Shown one piece after another: positions 34,641-45,384 of a stretch of DNA of 64,000 nt; position 1 is the first letter of the stretch, and each line of letters starts with the position of its first letter. Source of the DNA: Roseovarius tolerans (GTDB taxonomy: Bacteria > Pseudomonadota > Alphaproteobacteria > Rhodobacterales > Rhodobacteraceae); contig NZ_FOBO01000004.1 of the NCBI RefSeq assembly GCF_900109855.1, positions 62,001 through 126,000 on the forward strand, given 5' to 3'. The position numbers and the translations under genes were made by a program. Under the pieces are notes generated by a model that was not told where the DNA came from, made no database searches, and saw only the letters and a program-made list of their open reading frames with translations.

Positions 34641-36119
34641 TCAGGCGTCTAGGCGGGCGCGCAGATCGGTCTTGAGCACCTTGCCGTAGTTGTTCTTGGG
34701 CAGGCTCTCGATGGCCAGATAGCGTTTGGGGCGTTTGAACCGGGCGATATGGGCCCGGCAATGGGTGTCGAGCGCGGTCTCGTCCAGGGGGCCGTCGCTG
34801 ACCACGAAGGCGACAACTATTTCGCCCCATTCCGGATCGGGCGCGCCGACCACGGCCACCTCGGAGACCGAAGGATGGGTGAGCAGCACCTCCTCGACCT
34901 CGCGGGGGTAGATGTTGGAGCCACCGGAGATGATCATGTCCTTGGAACGGTCCTGCAGCGTGACATAGCCCTGCGCGTCCATCCGACCCAGATCGCCGGT
35001 CCAGAGCCAGCCGCCGCGCAGCGCGGCATCGCTGGCCTGCGCGTTCTGCCAATAGCCCGGCATCACCGTGTCGCCGCGCACGAGGATTTCACCCACCTCA
35101 CCGGGCGGCACATCGGCCCCTGTTTCATCGGCAATCCGCACCTCGACCATGGATTGCGCGCGGCCCACCGAGGCAAGCCGCGCGCGCCAGTCCGGGTGGC
35201 TGCGGTCGGCCACGTCGTGGCGCGGCAGGGCGGTGATCGCCATGGGACATTCGCCCTGCCCGTAGATCTGGATAAAGACCGGGCCGAAGGTCTCGACCGC
35301 CTCGAAGATATCAGCGAGATACATCGGCCCGCCTGCGTAGACCACGCTGCGCAGCCCCGTGCCGGGCGTGCCGGTGGCGCGGGCATGGGCGGTCAGGCGT
35401 TTGACCATGGTCGGCGCGGCGAACATGTGCAGGCGGTCGTGATGCTGCGCCAGATCGAGGATCTCGCCCGCGTCGAACCCGCCCGAGGCCGGGCAGACAT
35501 GGCGCGCGCCGCGCAGAACATGGACCATCGCGTAGAGCCCTGCACCGTGGCTCATCGGGGCGGCGTAGAGCGTGGCGTCCCCGGCGCTCACCTCGTCCAC
35601 ATCGGCAAGATAGCTCAGCGACATGGCGATCAGCATGCGGTGGGTGATGCACACGCCCTTGGGCCGCCCGGTGGTGCCGGAGGTGTAGAAGAGCCACGCC
35701 AGATCATCGGGCGCGCGGGCGGTGGGGCGTGGCAGCGGCGTGCCGCGCGGGAGGTGCTGCGCGGTGACGCCCTGCGCGGCGAGGGCTGCTTGGCCGGTGC
35801 TGTCGGCGAGGGTCAGGCGCGCGGCGGCATTCTTGATGATCCAGGCGGCCTCGGCGGCGTGCAGCTTGGCATTGATCGGCACCGCAGCGGCCCCGGCATA
35901 CCAGATGCCATAGAGCGCCAGCAGATACTCGGGCGCATTGCCCATGAGGATCGCTACCCGGTCGCCGGGTGTCACGCCCTGTTCCACGAGTGCGCCCGCC
36001 ACCTCGCGCGCGGCAAGATCAAAGGCCGCGTAATCCATCACCCGCTCGCGCCCGAGAAAAAGCGCGGCGCGGTCGGGCATGGCCTCTGCCGTGCGTTCGA
36101 GCCAGATGCCGATATTCAT
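34641..36119 (-). CDS. Class I adenylate-forming acyl-CoA synthetase
   Basis: A 492-residue AMP-binding enzyme: FYTSGTTGRPKGV (P-loop, about residue 160), APMSHGAGLYAM, IYGQGECPM, GWLWTGDLGRMDAQGY and a C-terminal SLPKNNYGKVLKTDL with the catalytic lysine. Chain-length specificity is not clear; the family includes long- and medium-chain fatty acid and aromatic acid ligases. It diverges from a PAS-LuxR regulator, which may control it. Confidence 0.9.
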   Translation of the reverse strand: MNIGIWLERTAEAMPDRAALFLGRERVMDYAAFDLAAREVAGALVEQGVTPGDRVAILMGNAPEYLLALYGIWYAGAAAVPINAKLHAAEAAWIIKNAAARLTLADSTGQAALAAQGVTAQHLPRGTPLPRPTARAPDDLAWLFYTSGTTGRPKGVCITHRMLIAMSLSYLADVDEVSAGDATLYAAPMSHGAGLYAMVHVLRGARHVCPASGGFDAGEILDLAQHHDRLHMFAAPTMVKRLTAHARATGTPGTGLRSVVYAGGPMYLADIFEAVETFGPVFIQIYGQGECPMAITALPRHDVADRSHPDWRARLASVGRAQSMVEVRIADETGADVPPGEVGEILVRGDTVMPGYWQNAQASDAALRGGWLWTGDLGRMDAQGYVTLQDRSKDMIISGGSNIYPREVEEVLLTHPSVSEVAVVGAPDPEWGEIVVAFVVSDGPLDETALDTHCRAHIARFKRPKRYLAIESLPKNNYGKVLKTDLRARLDA

Positions 36120-36227
36120 TGCCGGTCCTCCCGATGGGCAGAAAAGCACCTGCGGGCCCGGCGCACAATTCCGTATATCTACGCAAAGCGCTTGGCGCGG
36201 CGCGGGCGGCGCGGCATAAGGTCGGGC

Positions 36228-36770
36228 ATGGATATCGGACACCTCGCCTTTGATCACGCGCCCGTGGGGCTGGCCCTGCTTGAGCATCGCATCATCCGGG
36301 CCTGCAATCTGCAATTCGCCGCCATCTTCGGCGACACCCCTGCCGATTACACCGATATTCCTCTGGCGCGTTATTACCCCTCGATCGAGGATTACCGCCG
36401 CATCGGGGCCGACGCGCTGGCGGTGATGCGCAAGACCGGGCGTTATTCGGACGAGCGGGTGATGAAGCGGCGGGATGGTACGCTGTTCTGGTGCCGGGTG
36501 CGGGGGCAATCGCTCACGCCCGAGGCCCCGTTTCAGCGCGGCATCTGGTCGTTCTCCGATCTTTCCGAGGAGCGCCCGCTGGTGGCATTGACACAGCGTG
36601 AGCGGGAGGTGGCGATCCTGACCTGCCGGGGCATGACCTCGAAGGAAATCGGGTTGGAACTGGGGCTGAGCTATCGCACCGTCGAGGTGTATCGCGCCCG
36701 GCTGCTGGAGAAATTCCATGCCCGCAAGCTGGCGGAACTGGTGGCGAAACTGTCGGGGATGCCACTCTGA
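36228..36770 (+). CDS. PAS-LuxR transcriptional regulator
   Basis: A 180-residue protein with a PAS domain (about 5-115; DHAPVGLALLEHRIIRACNLQF, MKRRDGTLFWCRVRG) followed by a LuxR-type HTH (about 119-177; LTQREREVAILTCRGMTSKEIGLELGLSYRTVEVYRARLLEKF). It has no receiver domain. The start at 36228 is preferred; an open frame far upstream is only the complement of the synthetase. The ligand for the PAS domain is unknown. Confidence 0.87.
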   Translation: MDIGHLAFDHAPVGLALLEHRIIRACNLQFAAIFGDTPADYTDIPLARYYPSIEDYRRIGADALAVMRKTGRYSDERVMKRRDGTLFWCRVRGQSLTPEAPFQRGIWSFSDLSEERPLVALTQREREVAILTCRGMTSKEIGLELGLSYRTVEVYRARLLEKFHARKLAELVAKLSGMPL

Positions 36771-36916
36771 GGCGCGCTATCCTCGCAAATTTGCCCATCA
36801 AACCCCAAGTTGCAAGGCAATGGCCGCTTTTCTCAGGCTTTGGCTTGCCCTATAAGCGGCGAAAACAAACGCAACGAGCCCGCGTGCGGGCATCATTGCT
36901 GTGGTCGAGGAATCCT

Positions 36917-37399
36917 ATGTCGAACAAATCCCATGAATCGGACGTGGCCTTCATCAAGGCGCTTGCGGAACTCTTGAACGAGAACGATCTGACCGAACTG
37001 TCGGTCAAGCGCGAATACGGCGAGGACGACACACTCAACGTGCGGGTGAGCCGACGCGGTGAGGTCGTGACCACGCAGATGAGCGCGGCCCCGGCCCCCG
37101 CCTATGCCGCGGCGGCCCCGGCTGCGTCCGCGCCGTCCGAGCCCGCCGAGGACCCCGCAAGCCACCCCGGTGCCGTGACCTCACCGATGGTGGGCACCGT
37201 CTACATGCAGGCCGAACCCGGCGCGCCGTCCTTTGTCAGCGTCGGTCAGCAGGTGGCCGAGGGCGACACGCTGCTGATCATCGAGGCGATGAAGACGATG
37301 AACCACATTCCCGCGCCGCGCGCCGGGACCGTCATGCGTATCCTGATCGAGGATGGCGCGGCGGTGGAATATGGCGCGCCGCTGATGATCATCGAATAA
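36917..37399 (+). CDS. accB: Acetyl-CoA carboxylase biotin carboxyl carrier protein
   Basis: Carries biotin for malonyl-CoA synthesis. The 160-residue protein has an N-terminal helical part, an Ala/Pro-rich linker (about 56-85) and a C-terminal biotinyl domain with K126 in EAMKTMN. It is 11 bp before accC and shares its transcript. A GCCCGC-GT-GCGGGC hairpin lies 26 bp before the start. Confidence 0.96.
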   Translation: MSNKSHESDVAFIKALAELLNENDLTELSVKREYGEDDTLNVRVSRRGEVVTTQMSAAPAPAYAAAAPAASAPSEPAEDPASHPGAVTSPMVGTVYMQAEPGAPSFVSVGQQVAEGDTLLIIEAMKTMNHIPAPRAGTVMRILIEDGAAVEYGAPLMIIE

Positions 37400-37410
37400 G
37401 GCACCCGCGC

Positions 37411-38760
37411 ATGTTCGAGAAAATCCTGATCGCCAACCGGGGCGAGATCGCCCTTCGCGTCATCCGCGCCGCGCGCGAGATGGGGATCGCGACGGTGGCC
37501 GTGCATTCCACCGCCGATGCCGATGCGATGCATGTGCGCATGGCTGATGAGTCGGTCTGTATCGGCCCGCCCTCTTCGTCCGAGAGCTACCTGTCGATCC
37601 CCGCGATCATTGCCGCCTGCGAGGTGACTGGCGCGCAGGCAATCCATCCGGGTTACGGCTTTCTCAGCGAGAACGCCAATTTCGTGCAGATCGTCGAGGA
37701 TCACGACCTGACCTTCATCGGCCCCTCGGCCGAGCATATCCGCATCATGGGCGACAAGATCACCGCCAAGGACACTATGAAAGCGCTTGGCGTGCCCTGC
37801 GTGCCCGGATCGGAGGGCGGTATCGCCGATGTGGCTGCGGCCAAGGCGCTTTGCGCCGAGATCGGTTTTCCGGTGATCGTCAAGGCCACGGCAGGCGGCG
37901 GCGGGCGCGGCATGAAAGTGGCGCGCAACGCGGATGAGCTTGAGCGCGCGTTTCTGACCGCGCGGTCCGAGGCCAAGGCGGCCTTTGGCAATGACGAGGT
38001 TTATATCGAGAAATACCTGACCACGCCGCGCCATATCGAGATCCAGGTCTTTGGCGATGGCAAGGGCCGCGCCGTGCATCTGGGCGAGCGCGACTGCTCG
38101 CTTCAGCGCCGTCACCAGAAGGTTCTCGAAGAGGCGCCGGGCCCCTGCATCACCGAGGAAGAGCGTGCGCGGATCGGCAAGATCTGCGCCGATGCCTGCG
38201 CCAATATCAATTATCGCGGAGCGGGGACTATCGAGTTCCTCTATGAGAACGGCGAGTTCTTCTTTATCGAGATGAACACCCGGTTGCAGGTGGAGCATCC
38301 CGTCACCGAGGCGATATTCGGCGTCGATCTGGTGCAGGAGCAGATCCGCGTGGCCGAAGGCCTGCCGATGTCCTTCACGCAAGAGGATCTGCTGATCAAC
38401 GGCCATGCCATCGAGGTGCGCATCACCGCCGAGAAACTGCCCGATTTCGCACCGCGGCCCGGCACGATCACGCAGTTTCACGCGCCGGGTGGTCTGGGCG
38501 TGCGGATGGATAGCGCGCTCTATGACGGCTACAAGATCCCGCCCTATTACGACAGCCTGATCGCCAAGCTGATCGTCCACGGCAAGGACCGGCCAAGCGC
38601 GCTGAACCGTCTGGCACGGGCCTTGGGAGAACTGATCGTGGACGGTGTCGATACCACCGTGCCGCTCTTTCATGCGCTGTTGCAGGAAGAGGACATCCAG
38701 ACCGGCAATTACAACATCCACTGGCTGGAACACTGGCTGGAAACCAACCTGCAAGCCTGA
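37411..38760 (+). CDS. accC: Acetyl-CoA carboxylase biotin carboxylase
   Basis: ATP-dependent carboxylation of biotin on AccB. The 449-residue protein has [21 protein letters not shown], the ATP-grasp region with [20 protein letters not shown] and the catalytic [14 protein letters not shown]. It is directly followed by aat (2-bp gap). Confidence 0.97.
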   Translation: MFEKILIANRGEIALRVIRAAREMGIATVAVHSTADADAMHVRMADESVCIGPPSSSESYLSIPAIIAACEVTGAQAIHPGYGFLSENANFVQIVEDHDLTFIGPSAEHIRIMGDKITAKDTMKALGVPCVPGSEGGIADVAAAKALCAEIGFPVIVKATAGGGGRGMKVARNADELERAFLTARSEAKAAFGNDEVYIEKYLTTPRHIEIQVFGDGKGRAVHLGERDCSLQRRHQKVLEEAPGPCITEEERARIGKICADACANINYRGAGTIEFLYENGEFFFIEMNTRLQVEHPVTEAIFGVDLVQEQIRVAEGLPMSFTQEDLLINGHAIEVRITAEKLPDFAPRPGTITQFHAPGGLGVRMDSALYDGYKIPPYYDSLIAKLIVHGKDRPSALNRLARALGELIVDGVDTTVPLFHALLQEEDIQTGNYNIHWLEHWLETNLQA

Positions 38761-38762
38761 GC

Positions 38763-39404
38763 ATGTCGCATGTCCTGACCCCCCCGCTTTTGCTTCAGGC
38801 CTACGCGGCGGGGGTCTTTCCGATGGCAGAGCATCGCGACGACCCCGAGGTGTTCTGGGTCGATCCGCATATGCGCGGGGTGCTGCCGCTCGACGGGTTC
38901 CACATTTCACGCAGTCTGGCGCGGCGGATGCGACGGGGTGGCTATACGGCGACGCTCGACGCGGATTTCGAGGGCGTGCTGCGGGGCTGTGCCGACCGCG
39001 ATGATACCTGGATCAGCGCGCCCATTCATGCCGCCTATATGGCGCTGCACCGGATGGGGAATGCGCATTCGCTGGAAATCCGGCAGGAGGGCGTGCTGAT
39101 GGGCGGGGTCTATGGCGTGGCGCTTGGCGGGGCGTTTTTTGGCGAGAGCATGTTCTCGCGCTGCACAGACGCGTCGAAACTTGCGCTGGCGCATCTGACC
39201 GATCACCTGTGGCGCTGTGGGTTTATTTTGTTCGACACCCAGTTCATCACGCCGCATCTGGAGCGGCTTGGTGCGGTCGAAATTCCGCGTGCGGAGTATC
39301 GCGGGCTATTGCGGCAGGCGCTTGGACTTGACGCGCATATCCATGCAGAGCCGTTTTCAAGCGACCCTGATCAGATCTTGCAGCGCAGGACCCAGATGTC
39401 GTAG
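38763..39404 (+). CDS. aat: Leucyl/phenylalanyl-tRNA-protein transferase
   Basis: Adds Leu or Phe to proteins with N-terminal Lys or Arg, creating ClpAP degrons. The 213-residue protein has LLQAYAAGVFPMAEH, WVDPHMRGVLPLDGFH, TWISAPIHAAYMALHRMGNAHSLE and FGESMFSRCTDASKLALAHL. It ends 34 bp inside the convergent DUF2155 gene. Co-transcription with accBC is likely. Confidence 0.95.
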   Translation: MSHVLTPPLLLQAYAAGVFPMAEHRDDPEVFWVDPHMRGVLPLDGFHISRSLARRMRRGGYTATLDADFEGVLRGCADRDDTWISAPIHAAYMALHRMGNAHSLEIRQEGVLMGGVYGVALGGAFFGESMFSRCTDASKLALAHLTDHLWRCGFILFDTQFITPHLERLGAVEIPRAEYRGLLRQALGLDAHIHAEPFSSDPDQILQRRTQMS

Positions 39405-39724
39405 CGGGCGTGTTCCAGAGGGTTGAGCGCAGGCGAAGAGGCCAGCATCCAGCCTGAGAAGATCTCGCGATTGCGCTCGGTCTCGCGAATCGTGAGAAAG
39501 GCGTAGGCGTCGCCATCGGGATTTTCCACCGGGTAGCGGCATTCGGCCAACTCCACGGTGAGGCTGCCGAATTCTGTGGCCGTGCCATTGTCGAGATCGA
39601 GGTCGCTGGCCTGTCCGTTGACCTTGTCGAGGCCGCGCAGTATCGCACCTTGGCCCTGCACCGCCGCCTCCTGCGCGTGGCTGGCGGAGGCGAGGATGAT
39701 CGCGACAGCCAAGGCGCGGATCAT
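39371..39724 (-). CDS. DUF2155-family exported protein
   Basis: A 117-residue protein with a signal peptide (MIRALAVAIILASASHAQ) and the DUF2155 region: LRGLDKVNGQASDLDL, VELAECRYPVENPDGDAYAFL and IFSGWMLASSPALNPLEHARYDIWVLRC. Function unknown; the linkage to mlaD and NDUFA12 homologues is common in this order. Its ATG overlaps the stop of the mlaD gene by 4 bp. Confidence 0.85.
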   Translation of the reverse strand: MIRALAVAIILASASHAQEAAVQGQGAILRGLDKVNGQASDLDLDNGTATEFGSLTVELAECRYPVENPDGDAYAFLTIRETERNREIFSGWMLASSPALNPLEHARYDIWVLRCKI

Positions 39725-40182
39725 TGCGCTGCCCCGTCCTCGCTGCCGCCCGAGACGAATTTCATCAGGAGCGATACCAGGCTGACCGACCCTTGGGTGA
39801 ATTCGATCTCGTCGCCGGGCTCGAAATAGAAGGGCGAGCCGCCGGGCATGATCTCGACGTAGTTGCCGCCCAGAAGCCCCTCGGAGGAAATCGCCACCGC
39901 GCTGTCATCGGGCACCTCGATGTTGTCCTGCACGGTAAATACTGCCTTGGCGCGGTAGGTGCCGGGATCGAGCACGATATCTGCCACCCGGCCCACCTTG
40001 ACCCCTGCGAGGCGCACATCGGTGCCGATGCTGACACCGTCGGCACTGCGGAAACTGGCATTGAGCGTGTATTCGTCGCCCGCCCGTGTCATGCCGGTGG
40101 TCTTGCCTGCATAGACGAGAAATCCGATGGCCACGGCCAGGACGATCCCGCCAACCAGAACTTCGGTTTTGCTTTCGGACAT
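39721..40182 (-). CDS. mlaD: Outer membrane lipid asymmetry protein MlaD
   Basis: A 153-residue MCE-domain protein with an N-terminal membrane anchor (VLVGGIVLAVAIGFLVYAG) and the MCE fold (ASFRSADGVSIGTDVRLAGVKVGRVADI, AVFTVQDNIEVPDDSAVAISSEGLLGGNYVEI). In other bacteria MlaD is the periplasmic hexameric part of the MlaFEDB ABC system for phospholipid transport. The other mla genes are not beside it. Confidence 0.88.
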   Translation of the reverse strand: MSESKTEVLVGGIVLAVAIGFLVYAGKTTGMTRAGDEYTLNASFRSADGVSIGTDVRLAGVKVGRVADIVLDPGTYRAKAVFTVQDNIEVPDDSAVAISSEGLLGGNYVEIMPGGSPFYFEPGDEIEFTQGSVSLVSLLMKFVSGGSEDGAAQ

Positions 40183-40193
40183 GAGAGCTGCCT

Positions 40194-40577
40194 TTATTCC
40201 GGGGTCCAGGCTTCGTAATCGCGCCGTTCGACCGGTTCGGGACGGCGGATCGAGCCCGCGGGCGCATAGGCCAGCGGTGTGCCGGTCAGGTTCTCGCTAT
40301 GCGGTTTTTCCCACGGCTTGTGCTTGAGTGGGCGCTCGGTCGGGGGTTCCTTGTAGGTGTGGTGCAGCCAACCGTGCCAGTCGGGATCAACGCGGCTCGC
40401 CTCGGCCTCGCCGTTGAAGATCACCCAGCGACGCTTGCCGTCATGGGTGCGATAAAAGGTGTTGCCCTGCGCGTCCTCACCCACCTTGACACCCTTGCGC
40501 CAGGTGTAGAACTGCGTGTTGAGCGTCTGCCCGTGCCACCATGTCACGGCGCGCAAAAGCGTGTTGAGAATACCCAT
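40194..40577 (-). CDS. NADH:ubiquinone oxidoreductase subunit NDUFA12
   Basis: A 127-residue supernumerary complex I subunit shared by alphaproteobacteria and mitochondria. Typical features are [62 protein letters not shown] and [14 protein letters not shown]. The start at 40577 (MGILN) fits the family; an upstream frame is open. It lies just upstream of mlaD (11 bp), so they are probably co-transcribed. Confidence 0.93.
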   Translation of the reverse strand: MGILNTLLRAVTWWHGQTLNTQFYTWRKGVKVGEDAQGNTFYRTHDGKRRWVIFNGEAEASRVDPDWHGWLHHTYKEPPTERPLKHKPWEKPHSENLTGTPLAYAPAGSIRRPEPVERRDYEAWTPE

Positions 40578-40736
40578 CAGACCCTCCGGCGTTATCCTCA
40601 CCCGATATGGCGGATTTGGCGGCAAAGGTCCAGTGCTGCATTGCCCCGCTACACCGGGACAGTGTGGATGGGTCCGGGACGCGAATGTTGATATAAGCCG
40701 CGCATCGCACGAATACGCCCCCCGAACCCGACCCGA

Positions 40737-41009
40737 TCAGCAAGGCACCGTCCGATAGGTGCCATCACCGTTGGAATAGGCGCATTGGTCAGTGCGGGTG
40801 TTGCGCGCGATCAGCGTGCCGGCGGCAGCGCCTGCGAGGGTCGAGAGCACGGTCCATCCGGCATTGGCGTCGAACGCCGCCGCGCCGAGCAACCCCGCGC
40901 CCGCGCCCGCGCCAAGCGCTGCGCCGGTCATTTCGCGATTGTCCGTGGTGTCGATGCATCCCGCAAGGGTCAGGCTGGTGATGCTGGCAAGGATCAGGCC
41001 GCGTTTCAT
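40737..41009 (-). CDS. Small lipoprotein with glycine-zipper segment
   Basis: A 90-residue protein. The signal ends in the lipobox LAGC (C18), and a glycine-zipper-like stretch follows (GAALGAGAGAGLLGAAAF, then LAGAAAGTLIA). Two more cysteines lie near the C-terminus. AAAGGAG precedes the ATG at 41009. Related proteins occur in outer membranes, but no specific function is known. Confidence 0.75.
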   Translation of the reverse strand: MKRGLILASITSLTLAGCIDTTDNREMTGAALGAGAGAGLLGAAAFDANAGWTVLSTLAGAAAGTLIARNTRTDQCAYSNGDGTYRTVPC

Positions 41010-41115
41010 GATGGGCTCCTTTCCGTGGTTGCGCGTCATGTATGATGACGCAGGATAGGACGATTTATTCCCGAGGAAAAATGCGTCTCGGCAGGGGATT
41101 GCCGAGTGCGAGCGG

Positions 41116-42021
41116 TCAGACCATCGGCGGTGGCGGTCTGCGCCGTGCGCCTGAAAGCGCGTTGCCCGCGATGGCCGTCAGCAACACCGCGCCGCCGATA
41201 AGCGTGTTCGGCGTCGCGGTCTCGCCCAGCACCAGCCAGACCCAGACCGGGCCCAGAACCACCTCGGCCAATGACAGCAGCGTCAATTCGGCGGCGGGCA
41301 CGGTTTTTGAGCCGATGGTGTAGAAGATGAGGCCCGCGCCGACCTGAAACACTCCCATGCCCAGGGAAATACCGGTATCATTGAGCGAGAGTGCGAAGCC
41401 GAGCCCGAGTGCCGCGCAGATCGCCCCCATGATGACAATCGCGAAAAGACCCGAGAGAAACACCGCCGGCATCATCTCGGTGGCCTTGCCCCAGCGCAGC
41501 GTGATGGTGAAGCTGGCAAAGCCAAGGGCCGAGCCGATGGCGGCGAGATTGCCCTTGAGCGCGGCACCCGAGGATTTGTCCCAGACCATGATCGCGATGC
41601 CGATGCTGGCCACGGCGATGGCAACCCATGTGGCGGGTCGGACGCTCTCGCGCAGGATCAGCCGGCCGAGGATGGCAGCCATCAGCGGGGCCGAGGCGAA
41701 GAGCATCATCGCGTTGGCGACCGAGGTGGTCTGCACCGAGTAGATGCCGCCGGTATAGGCCGCGACCAGCGACAGCCCGCCGATCACGCCCGGCCAGCCC
41801 ATGCGCATAGCAAGGGTGATCGGGTTTTTGCCGGTGCGCAGGCGGATCACGATGAAGAGCAGCAGGCTCATCGAGATCGAGCGGTAGAACAGGATCTGCC
41901 AGACCTGTGCCTCGTCGATCAGGCGGATGCCGAGGCCCACCGTGGACCACAGCACGCCCGCGAAGAATACCAGCGCATAGCCGCGCAGGTCGCGCTCGGG
42001 CAGGGGGACGGCGAGGGTCAC
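41116..42021 (-). CDS. EamA-family (DMT) transporter, second of a pair
   Basis: A 301-residue permease with two EamA repeats and about ten hydrophobic segments (YALVFFAGVLWSTVGLGIRL, GGLSLVAAYTGGIYSVQTTSV, VILSG..., VVLGPVWVWLVLGE). Its start overlaps the upstream transporter stop by 4 bp (ATGA), so the two are one transcript. Substrate unknown. Confidence 0.87.
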   Translation of the reverse strand: MTLAVPLPERDLRGYALVFFAGVLWSTVGLGIRLIDEAQVWQILFYRSISMSLLLFIVIRLRTGKNPITLAMRMGWPGVIGGLSLVAAYTGGIYSVQTTSVANAMMLFASAPLMAAILGRLILRESVRPATWVAIAVASIGIAIMVWDKSSGAALKGNLAAIGSALGFASFTITLRWGKATEMMPAVFLSGLFAIVIMGAICAALGLGFALSLNDTGISLGMGVFQVGAGLIFYTIGSKTVPAAELTLLSLAEVVLGPVWVWLVLGETATPNTLIGGAVLLTAIAGNALSGARRRPPPPMV

Positions 42022-43046
42022 TTGAGGGCCTCGTCCTCGGGGATTTGCGCGGGCAGCGGGCTGCCGGGGGCAAAGATCGCCTCGGCGGTGTAGGGGGTGT
42101 CGTCGCTGCGCCGTGCGGCGCGCAACTCGCGCCAGCCAAGGTAGAGCCCGGATCCGATGATCAGCGTCATGCCCGCCAGCGTGCTCAGCGCCAGGCGCTC
42201 ATCCCAGAGCAGGTAGGCCAGCACGGCGGCGAAAGGCAGGTAGGTATAGTCGAACGGGGCGATCAGCGAGGCATTGGCGATCTGATAGGCGCGCGACAGC
42301 AGCATGTAGCCCGCCATGCCAACCAGCCCCAACAGCGCCAGTTGCGGCAGCGCGTCCGTGCCCGCCACCGACATGTCCCACCGCAGGTGATGCGTCTCGG
42401 GGCCGAGGGGGATCAGATGCGACACGGCCCAGCCCATCGGCAGGATCATCAGCCCGGCAAAGCTGAGCGTGTAGAGCCCGACCGTGAGCGTGCTTTCACG
42501 CTCGCCGATGCGGCGCGCGATGATCTGCGACAGCGCGTAGGTGACGGCGCAGAAAAACGGCAGGATCGCGACCCATGAGAAATTCTCGCCCGCCGGGTTC
42601 ATTGCGACGAGCACGCCGACAAAGCCTACCACCAGCGCCGCCGTCCGGTGCAGGCCGATGGTTTCCCCTAGAAAGAGCGCCGCGAATAGCGCGGTGATCA
42701 GCGGGGCCGAGAAGAAGATGGTCGAGACCTCCGCGAGCCCCATGAACGGAAAGGCCGCGTAGAACATCGAGAAGCCCGAGGCGAAGAGAAAGGCGCGCGC
42801 CATGTGCAGCGGCCAGAGCGGGGTCAGTAGCCGGTGCGGCCCGCCGAGCCAGAGGATCAGCGGCGTCAGCACCAGCACCGTCACCACGGAACGCACGAAG
42901 ATCAGCATCCAGACCGGGTAGATGGCAAGCAGCGATTTCATCATCGCATCCTGCCCGACAAAGAGAAGCATGCCGATCTCGACACAGAGAATGCCCTGAA
43001 GCGCACGGGACGGCACCGGGGCGGGATGCGCGGACAACATCGCCAT
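42018..43046 (-). CDS. EamA-family (DMT) transporter, first of a pair
   Basis: A 342-residue permease with ten predicted hydrophobic segments (GILCVEIGMLLFVGQDAMMKSLL, FLFASGFSMFYAAFPFMGLAEVSTIFFSAPLITALFAALFLGE, YTYLPFAAVLAYLLWDE) and a polar 30-residue tail. It is coupled to the following DMT gene. The pair are different proteins rather than copies. Confidence 0.87.
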   Translation of the reverse strand: MAMLSAHPAPVPSRALQGILCVEIGMLLFVGQDAMMKSLLAIYPVWMLIFVRSVVTVLVLTPLILWLGGPHRLLTPLWPLHMARAFLFASGFSMFYAAFPFMGLAEVSTIFFSAPLITALFAALFLGETIGLHRTAALVVGFVGVLVAMNPAGENFSWVAILPFFCAVTYALSQIIARRIGERESTLTVGLYTLSFAGLMILPMGWAVSHLIPLGPETHHLRWDMSVAGTDALPQLALLGLVGMAGYMLLSRAYQIANASLIAPFDYTYLPFAAVLAYLLWDERLALSTLAGMTLIIGSGLYLGWRELRAARRSDDTPYTAEAIFAPGSPLPAQIPEDEALK

Positions 43047-43148
43047 AAGCGGTCTTTCACAGGTCTGTCGGGGGTGGGCGCAGTGGCCACTGTGGTCCGG
43101 CTACAGGAGCCGATTGCGACTTTCATGTCCGATAGCGACAAAAGGACG

Positions 43149-43168
43149 AAAAACCCCGCAGGCGGGGG
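43149..43168 (-). terminator. Terminator downstream of acs
   Basis: CCCCGC (43154-43159) pairs with GCGGGG (43162-43167); read on the minus strand it is followed by TTTTT. It lies beyond the palindromic repeats, so acs transcripts may carry those repeats at their 3' end. Confidence 0.6.
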
Positions 43169-43178
43169 CCATATACCC

Positions 43179-43245
43179 GTCATCGCCCGGCTTGACCGGG
43201 CGATCTGTTGTTGTGAGAGATCCTCGGATCAAGTCCGAGGATGAC
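43179..43245. repeat. Palindromic repeat unit 1
   Basis: A 67-bp unit bounded by GTCATC and GATGAC, holding two stem-loops: GCCCGG-CTTGA-CCGGGC and TCCTCGG-ATCAAGT-CCGAGGA. A near-identical unit lies 19 bp further. It resembles the intergenic palindromic units known in alphaproteobacteria. Confidence 0.8.
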
Positions 43246-43264
43246 AGAGGGTGGGGGTAAGGGT

Positions 43265-43330
43265 GTCATCGCCCGGCTTGACCGGGCGATCTCTCAGTCT
43301 GGAGATCCTCGGGTCAAGCCCGAGGATGAC
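43265..43330. repeat. Palindromic repeat unit 2
   Basis: A 66-bp direct copy of unit 1. The two stems are conserved with compensating changes: the second stem changes from TCGGATC...GTCCGA to TCGGGTC...GCCCGA, keeping the pairing. Confidence 0.8.
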
Positions 43331-43343
43331 GTAGAAATGTGGC

Positions 43344-45293
<1,950 letters not shown>

Positions 45294-45333
45294 TTGAACA
45301 AACCCTTGCTGTCTGCGGTCGATAGAAATTCGA

Positions 45334-45375
45334 GCCCGCCCCGTTTGTTACAGGGAGAAACAGCCAAGGGCGGGC
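45334..45375. other. Inverted repeat between livF and acs
   Basis: GCCCGCCC (45334-45341) is complementary to GGGCGGGC (45368-45375), with a 26-base spacer. It lies in the 91-bp gap and could act as a transcript stabiliser or as an operator. No T run is present. Confidence 0.4.
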
Positions 45376-45384
45376 GTTCCGGCC

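Noticed and set aside
34749-36229. Very long plus-strand open frame opposite the acyl-CoA synthetase, joined in frame to the PAS-LuxR gene
   Set aside because: It mirrors the synthetase codons, has no ribosome site or family motif, and only the part from 36228 on is a real gene. High third-position GC keeps such frames open.
37246-38910. 554-codon antisense frame across accB/accC
   Set aside because: Complement of a conserved biotin carboxylase gene; composition is that of a GC-bias shadow.
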